Made by a program: the position numbers and the translations under genes. From positions 1,364,001-1,428,000 of the forward strand of contig NC_019908.1 of NCBI RefSeq assembly GCF_000325665.1: DNA of 64,000 nucleotides. The letters run 5' to 3'. Under the pieces are notes generated by a model. The model did not search any database, was not told the origin of the DNA, and worked only from the letters and a program-made list of their open reading frames with translations. Numbering within the stretch: the stretch's first letter is position 1; each line of letters begins with the position of its first letter. The DNA is from Brachyspira pilosicoli P43/6/78. GTDB lineage: Bacteria > Spirochaetota > Brachyspiria > Brachyspirales > Brachyspiraceae. Positions 52,567 to 62,698 of this stretch are shown piece by piece.

Positions 52567-53034
52567 ATGACTAAATTTTTAACTTTATTAATTTCATTGA
52601 CAATTTTTGCTAGCTCTAGCTTATTTGCTGATTGGGTAGTACCTGCTTCTTCATTACCACAAAAATCAAGAGCTTTCATACAGAAAGTTTATCCTAATGC
52701 TCAGATATGGAAAGTTGAAAGAGACGGAGGAAAATTTGAAGTAAAACTTTCTAATGGTGCTTCTATTGATTTCTTAGCTAATGGAAACTGGCAAAGTATA
52801 GACGGTGAGTATAACGGTGTTCCTTTTTCTGCTTTACCTGCTGCTATAAGTTCTACTATAAAGAAAACATATCCTCAAGCTATGGTAATAGACGTTGAAA
52901 AAGAATGGGGTAATTACAAAGTAAAATTAAACAATATGATGGAATTATTTATATCTTCAAATGGACAGCTTATGGGACAGAAGTTTGATGATTTAAGAAT
53001 ATTGAATTTACCAAAAAGCCTCAAATTGTACTAG
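52567..53034 (+). CDS. Periplasmic PepSY-like (DUF2874) protein
   Basis: This 155-residue protein has a signal peptide ending near LFA. Two tandem PepSY-like units follow, each with a Pro-containing helix start and alternating strands: LPQKSRAFIQKVYPNAQIWKVERDGGKFEVKL (outline: LP...F...YP...I..VE....FEV.L, about 30-61) and LPAAISSTIKKTYPQAMVIDVEKEWGNYKVKL (same outline, about 91-122). These BLIP-fold proteins are common in host-associated bacteria, with unknown function, perhaps binding other periplasmic proteins. AAGGAG precedes the ATG. The 3' end overlaps its terminator. Confidence 0.8.
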   Translation: MTKFLTLLISLTIFASSSLFADWVVPASSLPQKSRAFIQKVYPNAQIWKVERDGGKFEVKLSNGASIDFLANGNWQSIDGEYNGVPFSALPAAISSTIKKTYPQAMVIDVEKEWGNYKVKLNNMMELFISSNGQLMGQKFDDLRILNLPKSLKLY

Positions 53035-53048
53035 GATTTGAGGCTTTT
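53014..53048 (+). terminator. Terminator overlapping the 3' end of the PepSY-like gene
   Basis: AAAAGCCTCAAAT pairs perfectly (13 bp) with ATTTGAGGCTTTT across a 9-base loop. The 5' arm and loop include the last seven codons and the stop of the gene. Confidence 0.8.
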
Positions 53049-53116
53049 ATTATTTAACGAATATACATAGCAAATGATTTCTTTTATTCAAAATTATTTT
53101 TTATTGTAAATATCTA

Positions 53117-53251
53117 CGGAGACTAGTCCCCGCACCCCTAGTTCTTTTGCCGACGCTCTGCGTGCCGTAGGCAAGGCACCTACTCGGTATTGGTATAAAA
53201 GAACCTTATATCCTTCGGATACGCTTCGCGAAGAACTGCATTTTTATTATA
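53117..53251 (-). repeat. Intergenic repeat family B, inverted copy B3
   Basis: Read on the minus strand it begins TGCAGTTCTTCGCGAAGCG and passes through GGTTCTTTTATACCAATAC. It ends AAAAGAACTAGGGGTGCGGG, GACTAGTCTCCG, the same frame as B1 and B2 with different internal modules. It lies in the convergent gap between the PepSY-like gene and fhs. Confidence 0.7.
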
Positions 53252-53280
53252 AATTTCATAATTTAATTGTACATTAAAAT

Positions 53281-53363
53281 GCACTCCCCCGCACGACTAA
53301 GAAGTTATAATTAAAGCATAGCATTACCGTGCGGCAAGGCGGTACAGCTCGTACGCGGGAAAA
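53281..53363 (+). repeat. Intergenic repeat family C, copy C1
   Basis: GC-rich segment with inverted arms CCGCACG (53289-53295) and CGTGCGG (53328-53334), then GCAAGGCGGTACAGCTCG and TACGCGGG. It shares TACCGTGCG with 55214-55285. With B3 it fills most of 53049-53425; no gene was seen there. Confidence 0.45.
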
Positions 53364-53425
53364 ATAACAATAAAAATTTACAAACTCAAAATTTTAACTA
53401 TATTCAAAAATCAGCTCATACAAAA

Positions 53426-55087
53426 TTAAAATAAACCTGTAATCTTGCCGTTTTCATCTATATCTATATTGCATGCTGCTGGCACTTTTGGAAGACCAGG
53501 CATATCAATAATTCCGCCTGCCATAGCAATAATAAAACCTGCACCTGAAGCAAGTTTTATTTCATCAATATTTAAAGTATAGCCTTTAGGAGCATTTAAA
53601 AGTGCTGGGTTATCTGATATTGACTTTTGTGTTTTTGACATACATATAGGCAAACCTCCAAAGCCAATAGATTCTATTTTTTTCATCATTTTATTAGCTT
53701 TATTAGAGAATTTTACCTCTCCTGCTCCGTATATTTCTTTACATATGTATTCAATCTTTTCTTTTATAGGTTTATCTAAATTATATAATGGCTTATAATT
53801 TGACTCTTCAGAAGTTGCTTTTACAATCTTTTTTGCTAAATCCTCTCCGCCTTCTCCGCCTTTCTCCCAAACTTCGCATAATGAAATATCAACACCCATC
53901 TCTTCACAATGTTTTTTAATTAATTCTACTTCTTTATCAGTATCAGAAACAAATTTATTAATAGCAACAACCACAGGCACATTATATTTTTTCATGTTTT
54001 CAATATGCTTGTCTAAATTTTCAAAACCTTTACTTAAAGCATTCAAATCTTCTTTGTTTAGTTCTAAAGCTCCGCCATGATGTTTTAAAGCTCTTATAGT
54101 AGCAACCAAAACTATACAATTAGGCTTAAGCCCAGCAACACGGCATTTAATATCAAGAAACTTCTCAGCTCCCAAATCAGCAGCAAAACCAGCCTCTGTA
54201 ATAGTATAATCAGAAAGTTTTAAAGCCAATTTTGTAGCAAGTATTGAGTTACAGCCATGAGCAATATTAGCAAAAGGACCTCCATGAACTATAGCAGGAG
54301 TATTCTCAAGAGTCTGAACTAAATTTGGTTTTATGGCATCTTTAAGCAATGCACAAGCAGCTCCCTCAACTTTTAAATCTTTTACTTTTAGAGGATTATC
54401 ATTAACATCATAAGCAAATACTATATTTCCTATTCTCTCTTTTAAGTCCATTAAAGAATTAGACAAACAAAGTATAGCCATAATCTCTGAAGCAACAGTT
54501 ATTTGAAAAGATGATTGTCTTGTAACTCCGTTCTCGCTTCCTCCAAGACCTATAACGATATCTCTCAAAGCCCTGTCATTCATATCAACAACTCTTTTAA
54601 ATATTATCTTATTGGTATCAATTTTTAATTCATTTCCTTGTTTAATATGATTGTCAATACAAGCTGATATTAAATTGTGCGCAGAACCTATAGCATGGAA
54701 ATCTCCATTAAAATGTAAATTAATATCTTCCATAGGAACAATTTGAGCATAACCTCCCCCGCAAGCTCCGCCTTTAATTCCAAATACAGGACCAAGTGAA
54801 GGCTCTCTTAAAGCAGCAACGGCATTTTTACCTATTTTGTTTAAGCCCTGTGTTAGACCTATTGTAACAGTTGATTTTCCTTCTCCTGCTGGTGTTGGAG
54901 TTATTGCTGTTACTAATACCAATTTACCGTCTTTTTTATCTTTTAATTTATTTAAAACTGATAATTCTATCTTTGCTTTATATTTACCGTAAACCTCATA
55001 ATCTTCATCTGTAAGATTAAGCATTTTAGCTATTTCATCTATTCTTTTTAATTTGCATTCTTGTGCTATTTGTATATCTGTTTTCAT
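53426..55087 (-). CDS. fhs: Formate-tetrahydrofolate ligase
   Basis: This 553-residue enzyme should make 10-formyltetrahydrofolate from formate, tetrahydrofolate and ATP, feeding purine and one-carbon metabolism. The N-terminal nucleotide-binding region has [20 protein letters not shown] (about 63-82), and [23 protein letters not shown] follows (outline: REPS.GP.FGIKGGA.GGGYAQ). [10 protein letters not shown] near residue 130 and [13 protein letters not shown] near 298 are typical. AGGAG precedes the ATG by 8 bases. It is probably monocistronic. Full length. Confidence 0.95.
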   Translation of the reverse strand: MKTDIQIAQECKLKRIDEIAKMLNLTDEDYEVYGKYKAKIELSVLNKLKDKKDGKLVLVTAITPTPAGEGKSTVTIGLTQGLNKIGKNAVAALREPSLGPVFGIKGGACGGGYAQIVPMEDINLHFNGDFHAIGSAHNLISACIDNHIKQGNELKIDTNKIIFKRVVDMNDRALRDIVIGLGGSENGVTRQSSFQITVASEIMAILCLSNSLMDLKERIGNIVFAYDVNDNPLKVKDLKVEGAACALLKDAIKPNLVQTLENTPAIVHGGPFANIAHGCNSILATKLALKLSDYTITEAGFAADLGAEKFLDIKCRVAGLKPNCIVLVATIRALKHHGGALELNKEDLNALSKGFENLDKHIENMKKYNVPVVVAINKFVSDTDKEVELIKKHCEEMGVDISLCEVWEKGGEGGEDLAKKIVKATSEESNYKPLYNLDKPIKEKIEYICKEIYGAGEVKFSNKANKMMKKIESIGFGGLPICMSKTQKSISDNPALLNAPKGYTLNIDEIKLASGAGFIIAMAGGIIDMPGLPKVPAACNIDIDENGKITGLF

Positions 55088-55213
55088 AAATATGACTCCT
55101 AAGCAATAAATTATTTATAGATTTTAGACTATTATAAAGTATTTAAAATATTATAAAATAGATTTAAAAATTATTATACAATAAAATAGTAAAATTTTTT
55201 AAGTTTGTCAACT

Positions 55214-55285
55214 GTGAGCCGCAGCACCTATACGCACGGTATTGACTACATTTATTCAATACACTCTATACGTGCGGTTTAATTG
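55214..55285 (+). repeat. Intergenic repeat family C, copy C2
   Basis: CCGCAGCACCTATACGCACG followed by GTATTGA (55239-55245) and its complement TCAATAC (55256-55262), then CTATACGTGCGG: nested inverted repeats. It lies upstream of fhs; the rest of 55088-55437 is plain AT-rich spacer with a lone TTGACA (minus strand, 55206-55211). Confidence 0.45.
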
Positions 55286-55437
55286 CTTATTATTACACAA
55301 AAATAAGAGTTTATTTTAGATATAAAGCATATTTAATAATATATTATAAGTTTTTATATCCTTAATAAATTATGGTTCTATTTTCAAATAAATAAAAATT
55401 GACAAATTATAATTGTTTAGGTATATACTAAAATATT

Positions 55438-57609
55438 TTAATTTATCTCATAATTCTCTATATAAATCTTTACTTCTTTGCTGCCATTAAATCTATTTAT
55501 TTTTATCTTGTACGAAATATTTATAAAATTTGAAGCTTCCAATTTAGAGCATTCTTCTTCTGATGAACTCCAAATTATAGCATTAGCTCTGCTGCCATTT
55601 TTTTGTAATTGCAGTTTTAAATGAATCTTATTATTTTTATTTATTTTTTCTATAGAGTTTATAGTAACCCTATTTGTAAAAAATACAGGCTCTTCATTAG
55701 CAAAACCATAAGGCTCAAATAACTCTAAGTACTCAGCAAACTGCATATTAATATCTTTAAAATCTAATTCCAAATCATAAGTCTTTTCATCTTTTGAAGT
55801 GTTAAAATTCTCTTCCGAAGCATATTTAATAATTTTTTTAGCAAACTTTTCAAAATTGTTTACACTCACAGTAAAACCAGCAGCATTCTTATGCCCGCCA
55901 AACTTATCTAAATAAACACTAGAATACTCAAGCATATCGCGAGCATTGTCATCACCTCTGCTTCTAATACTACCCGTACAAACTCCATCTTCTTTGGATT
56001 CATAAAGTATAACAGCAGTCTTTCCATATTGACTTAAAACTTTACCCGCTATAAGACCTGTTAAACCTCTATCTATTAAATCACTCTTTACTATTATAAT
56101 AGGATAAGACATGCAATTATTTTCTTTTATATATTCGCACACTATATTAAAATTGCTTTCTGTAAGAGATTTTCTTGTTTCGTTTAAATTATAAACTTCT
56201 TCAGACAATTGAAAAGCCTCTTCTCTAGTTTCAGAAGTTAAAAGCCTTAAAGCATATTCAGGCTTTCCCATTCTACCCGCAGCATTAATAAAAGGGGCAA
56301 GTCTCCAGCTTACAGCCTGAGTATCAACTTTAGTGTTTAATAGTTTTATTCTCTCTAGTATCACATTATACCTTATATGATTAGGCTTTTCCAATTCTGC
56401 CAAAGCACATTTTATATAAGCCCTATTCTCTTCAATAAGCGGTACAACATCGGCAACTGTTCCAAACAATACTAATATAGATTCTCTTTTTATATAGTTT
56501 TGCAATTGCTTTTGACTTAAATAATACATTCTTCTAAAAATTTCCATTTTTATTATTAAGTCTCTATAGAGAATATTATCATACTTATATATATTAACTT
56601 TAAGAAGCAAGGCAAACTCATCTAATGTTTTTACTGATTTGATATTAACTCCGCCATAATTAGCCCCCAACTGAAGTAAATCATAAACATTATCATATTC
56701 AGGCAAATATAGCTCATACTTTTCATATAGTCTAAGAAGTTTTTTAAGCCTAATCTCTCCGCCAGTTAAAACCAATACAACATTCTCCCCCTCAAACATA
56801 TAACTAGCTAACTCTTCTAAAACTTCATCTTCCGACAAAAACTCTTCATAATAATCTAAATAAATAGATTTGTAAGCATTATCATTATTTACAAGCTCAA
56901 AGCCAAATACATCATCACTATAAACAAAATTAGTAGACTTTAATGCTCTTATTCTTTTTAACTTATCAGTATTTTTATCTATCTCATAATCTAATATAAT
57001 GATATCTTTGTTATAAAGTTTGGTATAAGAAAAAACAAATGCCTGCATAAGCTTAAATGCAACAGCACACCCAGAAAAGTTTTTGGAAACAAAACCAGTA
57101 TTTGAAAGTTTAGGATTAAATATTAAGTAAGCATTTGGAAGTATTTCAGGTATATCATGATGGTCTGTTACTATAATATCTATAGAATGTTCTCTTGCAA
57201 ACTCAACTTCTTCAACATTCGATATACCGCAATCAACCGTAATGATTAAACTCACCCCAGAATTAGCATAACTTTCAATGACATCTTTTGAAAGCCCATA
57301 TCCCACTTCATGATTAGGAACAAAAGCTTCAACATTTTTTGTAACAGCCTTAAGAGTATTATATATTATAGAAGCAGCAGTAACACCGTCAGCATCTTTA
57401 TCGCCATATATCAATATTTTTTCATTATACTCTATAGCTTCTTTTAGCCTATCTACAAAAGCATTCATATCCCTAATATTAAATGGATTAGAAAGCGAAT
57501 ATATATCTTGAAAGAAAAAATCAAAAATATCTTCTTTTGAAACTACTCCCCTTAATTTAAGCAACTCTTTTATAATAGGATTCAAATTATCTATGTCAAT
57601 TTTTTGCAT
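55438..57609 (-). CDS. recJ: Single-stranded-DNA-specific exonuclease RecJ
   Basis: This 723-residue enzyme should degrade single-stranded DNA 5' to 3' in recombination and repair. The DHH-family metal motifs are present: GDKDADGVTAAS (about 69-80), DCGISN near 125, and the eponymous VTDHHDIPE near 147. GTVADVVPLI (about 382) follows, then the DHHA1 motif GGHKNAAGF (about 569) and a C-terminal OB-type domain. Between the DHH block and GTVADVVPL lies an insert of about 170 residues (roughly 205-375), rich in Tyr/Leu/Asp, that makes it longer than typical RecJ. No obvious ribosome site precedes the ATG. Confidence 0.9.
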   Translation of the reverse strand: MQKIDIDNLNPIIKELLKLRGVVSKEDIFDFFFQDIYSLSNPFNIRDMNAFVDRLKEAIEYNEKILIYGDKDADGVTAASIIYNTLKAVTKNVEAFVPNHEVGYGLSKDVIESYANSGVSLIITVDCGISNVEEVEFAREHSIDIIVTDHHDIPEILPNAYLIFNPKLSNTGFVSKNFSGCAVAFKLMQAFVFSYTKLYNKDIIILDYEIDKNTDKLKRIRALKSTNFVYSDDVFGFELVNNDNAYKSIYLDYYEEFLSEDEVLEELASYMFEGENVVLVLTGGEIRLKKLLRLYEKYELYLPEYDNVYDLLQLGANYGGVNIKSVKTLDEFALLLKVNIYKYDNILYRDLIIKMEIFRRMYYLSQKQLQNYIKRESILVLFGTVADVVPLIEENRAYIKCALAELEKPNHIRYNVILERIKLLNTKVDTQAVSWRLAPFINAAGRMGKPEYALRLLTSETREEAFQLSEEVYNLNETRKSLTESNFNIVCEYIKENNCMSYPIIIVKSDLIDRGLTGLIAGKVLSQYGKTAVILYESKEDGVCTGSIRSRGDDNARDMLEYSSVYLDKFGGHKNAAGFTVSVNNFEKFAKKIIKYASEENFNTSKDEKTYDLELDFKDINMQFAEYLELFEPYGFANEEPVFFTNRVTINSIEKINKNNKIHLKLQLQKNGSRANAIIWSSSEEECSKLEASNFINISYKIKINRFNGSKEVKIYIENYEIN

Positions 57610-57682
57610 AAAAGCCTTTATTAATATTTATGAATTACAACAACCAGTATATTTTATTTGCTTCAATGTTTCAAGTATCATT

Positions 57683-59072
57683 TTAAGCTTCATTTTCTTT
57701 AGTAGCAGAATGACTGGCTATATTAGCTCCTTTTTTCCAATGCCCTGTAAAATAATAAATAAGTATAAGCGACATACTAATAAAGTTTACAATAGCCATA
57801 GTAGTCCATACTCCCCACAAACCCATCTTTGTAGATAAGAAATGTGCAAGAGGAACTCTTATAAGTATATGAGCTACAAAAGCAAATATCATAAGTATAA
57901 AAGTTTTTCCAGCCCCATTAATAACACCATTAGTAGCAAACATCACAGAAAGCATTATTATAGAAGGCATAACCACATATATATAACTTTTTGTATATTT
58001 TAATACGCTCATATCTGAAGTAAATAATCTCACTATAAGCTCTGGAAATAACACAGAAAAAAGTGCCATAAAACTAGAAAGCCCTATTCCTATTTTAAGC
58101 CCTGCCTTATATATCTCTTTTACCCTATCCATTCTATTAGCTCCAATATTTTGAGCAACCATAGTAGCAATACCAGCAGATAAAGCTAAAAGCGGTAAAA
58201 ATGATAAAGAGTCCACCCTCATAGATACAGCAACCGAAGCAGAAGCCTCTTCTCCATAAGTGTTAATAATTCTATTTAAAAATAACCAGCTTATAGAAAT
58301 TATTAATTGCATAGCAGCAAAAGGCAAACCTATCTTAAACATTAATTTAGTTATATTAGCATCAAAAACTATTCTAAGAGGATTAGCACGAACTATACTA
58401 TCTTTAACTTTTAAATATATTATGCTCACAATTACAGAAAGAATTTGAGAAAATACTGTGGCATAAGCAGCACCATCTAAACCCATAGCAGGAAAACCAA
58501 ATAATCCTTTTATCATTATAGGGTCTAATATTACATTGACAATAGAAGCTATAGCTAAAAATATAAGAGGTCTTACAGTATCACCTACTCCCCTAAGCAA
58601 AGCAGATATTAAAAAATAATAAAATAAAAATGGAAAACCTATCATACTAATTCTAAAATAGCTAACAGAATATTCCATTATACTATCAGCAGCATTCAAA
58701 AATCTCATTAGCATAGGTGCAAATATATATCCTAATATAGCCCAAAACTAAAGAAAGTATTACACTCATAGTAGTGGAAACTCTAGAAATATAAAGCACA
58801 GAATCCTTATCATTAGCACCAAAGTATTGACCTATCAAAACATTCGCAGCAACAGTAACACCAGAAGCAATAGCTTGAAGTATTAATATTATAGGAAAAC
58901 TAACAGCAATAGCTCCAAGCCCTTTAGGTCCTATCATCTGACCAATCCAAATTGTATCAACTATATTGTAGGCTATATTTAAAAGGTTGCCAAGTATCAT
59001 AGGTACTACTAAATTAATAAGCCCTCTATTTACATTTCCTTCTGTAAGCTCTAACATCTTATTTTTTTCCAT
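57683..59072 (-). pseudogene. MATE-family efflux transporter, frameshifted
   Basis: Two minus-strand frames overlap by about 30 bases and together equal one MATE protein of about 460 residues, a proton- or sodium-driven multidrug exporter. The N-terminal frame (58686-59072) starts at an ATG with GAGG 6 bases upstream. It has LINLVVPMILGNLLNIAYNIVD (outline: L...VPM.LGNL....YN.VD) and AIAVSFPI. The C-terminal frame (57683-58714) has GVGDTVRPL, LDPIMIKG, AQNIGANR and NGVINGAG. Deleting one base near 58733 joins them as SLVLGYIGYIFAPMLMRFL. No homopolymer longer than two lies at the site. It is either a broken gene or a sequence error. Confidence 0.85.
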
Positions 59073-59382
59073 AGTTTTCCTCATCATTATTAATTATCAT
59101 TAATTATTATTTTTTTTGATAGTAATATTTTTTATTTCATCAAAGTTTTGTAGTTTCGACAAAAAATAAAATATACATATAAACAATGCTTGAACAATTA
59201 CAGCTTCTTTTTTGCTTGCGTTTTAAAAGCTTTATATAAAAAAGCTTAATACAATTAGATAAAATAAAAATATTCAGATAAACAAGAGGAAATATTAACC
59301 TACAAAAAAATAAAGTCAATACATAAAAAAAATATTTTTTTATAATAATTTTTTTATATTAATATTGATTAAAATACAATAG

Positions 59383-59410
59383 TTGATAAATATCTTTATT
59401 CATATATAAT
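59383..59410 (+). promoter_or_regulatory. Sigma-70 promoter of prfA
   Basis: TTGATA (59383-59388), 16-base spacer, TATAAT (59405-59410). The rest of the 59073-59442 spacer is AT-rich with nothing else recognised. Confidence 0.6.
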
Positions 59411-59442
59411 AAAAAACAATATTTAGGAGAATAATAATTTTT

Positions 59443-60519
59443 ATGTCAATAATAGATAAACTTTCATCTGTAGAAAACACATACAATGATATAGTAGACA
59501 AATTAAATGATGCAAATATAAAAGACAATAGAGTAATACAGGATTTAATGAAAAAAAAGTCAGAAATAGAAGACATAGTAAATGAATATAAAAAACTAAA
59601 AACAGTATTGAAAGAAATAGAAGATGCAAATGAAATGCTTAATCATTCTGACACTGATAAAGAATTAAAAAATATGGCATTGCTTGAAATAGAAGAATTA
59701 AATCAAAAAAAAGAAAATATCATTAATGATTTAAGGCTTCTACTTCTTCCAAAAGATAAAAATGACGGCAAAAATATAATAGTAGAAATAAGAGTTGGCA
59801 CTGGAGGAGATGAATCTGCTTTATTTGTGGGGGATTTGTTTAGAATGTACAGCCGTTTTATAGAGAGGGCCAATTTTAAAATGGAGATAATAGATATAAG
59901 CCCTACTGAGCTTGGAGGATATAAAGAAGTAATATTTTCTGTTTCTGGAAAGAATGCTTATAGAACTTTAAAATTTGAAAGCGGTACGCATAGAGTTCAG
60001 AGAATACCAGCAACAGAATCAGGCGGAAGAATACATACATCAGCTTCAACTGTAGCAATTATGCCTGAAGCAGAAGAAAGCGACGTAATAATAAAAGATG
60101 AAGATATAAGAGTAGATATATTTCGTTCAAGCGGTCCGGGAGGTCAATCAGTTAATACAACTGACAGTGCCGTTAGAATTACCCATTTGCCTACTGGTTT
60201 AGTGGTGCAGTGTCAAGATGAAAAAAGTCAGCACAAAAATAAAGCGAAAGCATTAAAAGTATTAAGAGCAAGAATATACGAAAAAGAAGAAGCTGAAAGA
60301 AAGGCAAAAGAAGCTAAAGAAAGAAGAGATAAAATAGGTTCTGGAGACAGAAGCGAAAGAATAAGAACCTACAATTTCCCTCAAAACAGAGTGACAGACC
60401 ATAGAATTAATGTTACATTATACAAATTAGATAGATTTATGGACGGGGAAATAACAGAAATTACTGATGCTTTATTTAAAAAAGAGCAGGAGGAATTATT
60501 AGCTTCTTACTCAGACTAA
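59443..60519 (+). CDS. prfA: Peptide chain release factor 1
   Basis: This 358-residue factor recognises UAA and UAG and triggers peptide release on the ribosome. The catalytic GGQ is at 233-235. The codon-reading PAT tripeptide (189-191, in [13 protein letters not shown]) marks RF1; RF2 would have SPF. An N-terminal coiled coil spans about 1-100. AGGAG lies 14 bases before the ATG, a long spacing, but the following residues match the normal RF1 start. The next gene begins 9 bases after the stop. Confidence 0.96.
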   Translation: MSIIDKLSSVENTYNDIVDKLNDANIKDNRVIQDLMKKKSEIEDIVNEYKKLKTVLKEIEDANEMLNHSDTDKELKNMALLEIEELNQKKENIINDLRLLLLPKDKNDGKNIIVEIRVGTGGDESALFVGDLFRMYSRFIERANFKMEIIDISPTELGGYKEVIFSVSGKNAYRTLKFESGTHRVQRIPATESGGRIHTSASTVAIMPEAEESDVIIKDEDIRVDIFRSSGPGGQSVNTTDSAVRITHLPTGLVVQCQDEKSQHKNKAKALKVLRARIYEKEEAERKAKEAKERRDKIGSGDRSERIRTYNFPQNRVTDHRINVTLYKLDRFMDGEITEITDALFKKEQEELLASYSD

Positions 60520-60528
60520 TAAAAAATT

Positions 60529-61233
60529 ATGAAATATATAGAAAATATACTTGGTGATGAAAAAATATTACATAATATAAAAGATGATGATACTGCTATC
60601 AATTATATAAAAAGTTTTAGCGATGTGTTATATTGTGATTATTCATATAAGCATAATGAAATTTCTTTAGCAGGATTATTTGCATACTCTAAAGATAATA
60701 AATATTGTTTTGGTGAGTTTGGCTTATTTAAAGAAAATAGATATGAATCAAAAATTGTTATAAGCGATTATCCTGAATATGCAACTCTAAACAATTATGA
60801 GCTTACTAATGATAAGTTTATAGATGTGCTTAATTTACACAATATAACTTTAAACAATCTCTTTAGCACAGCAAAAAAAGAATTTGAATCTATAGAAGCT
60901 TATCCATTGAAAAAAATATCATTAGATGATTATATAAAAATATTTCCGCATAGATATATTAATAATAGATTTAAAATATATGCTAAAAATAAATACAAAA
61001 AAATAAACATAAGAAATATTAACGAAGACTTTGTATATAGATGTCCATATTGTGCCTCTACTAATATATTAAAAATAATAGATATTAATAATAATACATT
61101 TGAGAAAATGGACGTTTATGATTTTAATGATATGTATGATAATATGGAAAATATTGAGCATGATGATTTTTATGTTTGTGCTTTATGCAATTTGGTTATA
61201 AGAAGCCCAAAAACTATTTTAGATTATATATGA
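60529..61233 (+). CDS. Hypothetical protein with C-terminal zinc-ribbon-like cysteines
   Basis: This 234-residue protein has no signal or membrane segment. The N-terminal 180 residues are mixed alpha/beta with no motif that I recognise. Two CxxC pairs near the C-terminus (YRCPYCAST, about 177-185, and YVCALCNLV, about 217-225) resemble a zinc ribbon. It lies 9 bases after prfA and 10 bases before the SPASM-type gene, suggesting a single unit. It could be a partner or substrate of that protein; this is inference from position. Confidence 0.6.
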   Translation: MKYIENILGDEKILHNIKDDDTAINYIKSFSDVLYCDYSYKHNEISLAGLFAYSKDNKYCFGEFGLFKENRYESKIVISDYPEYATLNNYELTNDKFIDVLNLHNITLNNLFSTAKKEFESIEAYPLKKISLDDYIKIFPHRYINNRFKIYAKNKYKKINIRNINEDFVYRCPYCASTNILKIIDINNNTFEKMDVYDFNDMYDNMENIEHDDFYVCALCNLVIRSPKTILDYI

Positions 61234-61243
61234 GGTGTTTTTA

Positions 61244-62680
61244 ATGGAATTCATTATAATTGTTGATGAATCATTTGAAAATGAATATTCAAAAATATTT
61301 TTAGAAGATTTCTCTAATAAAATAAAACTCTTAAAAGAGGAACTTAATTGCGATGTAAAGAATATAAATTATATTGCAAATACTACTGAAGATTATTTGA
61401 ACAATATATATAAAGAAACAGAAAACTATGACAATATTATATATATTCCAAATAATATGCCTATGTTTAATATAGATGAAACTGTAAAGCTCACCAAAAT
61501 ACATAATGAAAACATATCATATTTTACTTATGGAGAAAATTATCCTGAAGGAATCATACCTTTTATAATAAGAAGAAATGCTTTTGAAAAATTATTTAAT
61601 TGCATAAAAACAAAAAATATTAATATAACAGAAAATACTATAAAAGATATCGTATTTATTGACCCTAACTTTTTTGAAATAGAAATATTAGTGTCTGAAT
61701 ATGATATGAGATATTATAGAGTATCATTATTTGCAAATAGTAAAAGAAATGCTCTAATTATATCAAAACTAATAAAATATAAAAATTATGATGAAATTAG
61801 TAAGGCTATAAGAGAAGAAGCTTCATTAAGAAGAACTTTGCCTTCATATATTGAAATAGATATTAATAACAGACAAAACTTAATAAATAAAAACTTATTA
61901 TCATCTAATGCTTTTTCAAATGAAATAAACAAAGAAGAGAAAAATTTAAGCCTAGAAGAGTTTAAAACAATATATGATAAACTAGTAGATTTCTGTGATG
62001 ATTTTCATTTATCAATAGGAAGCTATTATGAACCTCTTTTAAATAAAGATGTTTTTGATATATTAGAATACGCTATTTCAAATAAAAATGTAAATGTATA
62101 TTTAGAGACTAATGCTGTTTTACTAGATGAAGAAAAAGCTAAAAAACTTCTTATGCTTCAAGAGAAAAATAATAATTTGCATGTAATAATTCATTTAGAT
62201 ACTGTAGAGCAAAATGTATTTAATGCAATTTATAAAGAAGACCATTTAAAAACAATACTTTCTAATATAGATTATTATTTTATAAGAGAGCCAAAAAACA
62301 CATATCTTCAAATTACAAAACAAAATGATAATTTTGATTATTTGGCTTCATACTACAAATATTTTGATAAGTATAAAATAGAGATTATAATGCAGAAATA
62401 TTATACTTACAGAGGAATTGTAGAAAATAAAAAAATTGGAGATATGACTCCTTTAATAAATGTAGGCTGCTGGCATTTAGCTAGGGATTTATTTATAGAT
62501 GCTTATGGAGACATTTATATTTGCAGATTTGATATAAATAAAGAAAAACTTATAGCGTCTATATATAAAGAGACTTTGGAGAATATTTGGACAAAATTAG
62601 AAAACTATTATAAAGAGAATACTTTAAAAAGTTTAGAGTTTTGTAAGAATTGCGATGAGTGGTATTTATTTAATTTTTAA
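61244..62680 (+). CDS. Spiro-SPASM-like protein lacking the radical SAM cysteines
   Basis: I start at the ATG at 61244, with GAGG 8 bases before it; a GTG three codons upstream is possible. The N-terminal 180 residues resemble a nucleotide-sugar-transferase-like region. A radical-SAM-type barrel (about 200-395) keeps LPSYIEIDI (about 202-210), a degenerate GSYYEPLL and VNVYLETNAVLLDEEKA (about 285). The expected CxxxCxxC after EIDI is absent (NNRQNLINKNLL instead). The C-terminal SPASM-type cluster is kept: GCWHLARD, YICRFD and CKNC (about 409-475). It is perhaps a binding or scaffold protein instead of a radical enzyme. The family name comes from memory. Confidence 0.65.
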   Translation: MEFIIIVDESFENEYSKIFLEDFSNKIKLLKEELNCDVKNINYIANTTEDYLNNIYKETENYDNIIYIPNNMPMFNIDETVKLTKIHNENISYFTYGENYPEGIIPFIIRRNAFEKLFNCIKTKNINITENTIKDIVFIDPNFFEIEILVSEYDMRYYRVSLFANSKRNALIISKLIKYKNYDEISKAIREEASLRRTLPSYIEIDINNRQNLINKNLLSSNAFSNEINKEEKNLSLEEFKTIYDKLVDFCDDFHLSIGSYYEPLLNKDVFDILEYAISNKNVNVYLETNAVLLDEEKAKKLLMLQEKNNNLHVIIHLDTVEQNVFNAIYKEDHLKTILSNIDYYFIREPKNTYLQITKQNDNFDYLASYYKYFDKYKIEIIMQKYYTYRGIVENKKIGDMTPLINVGCWHLARDLFIDAYGDIYICRFDINKEKLIASIYKETLENIWTKLENYYKENTLKSLEFCKNCDEWYLFNF

Positions 62681-62698
62681 TAATATTTTTTTGAGTTT

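Noticed and set aside
55088-55437. THF riboswitch upstream of fhs
   Set aside because: No recognisable THF aptamer core; only nested inverted repeats of family C and AT-rich spacer.
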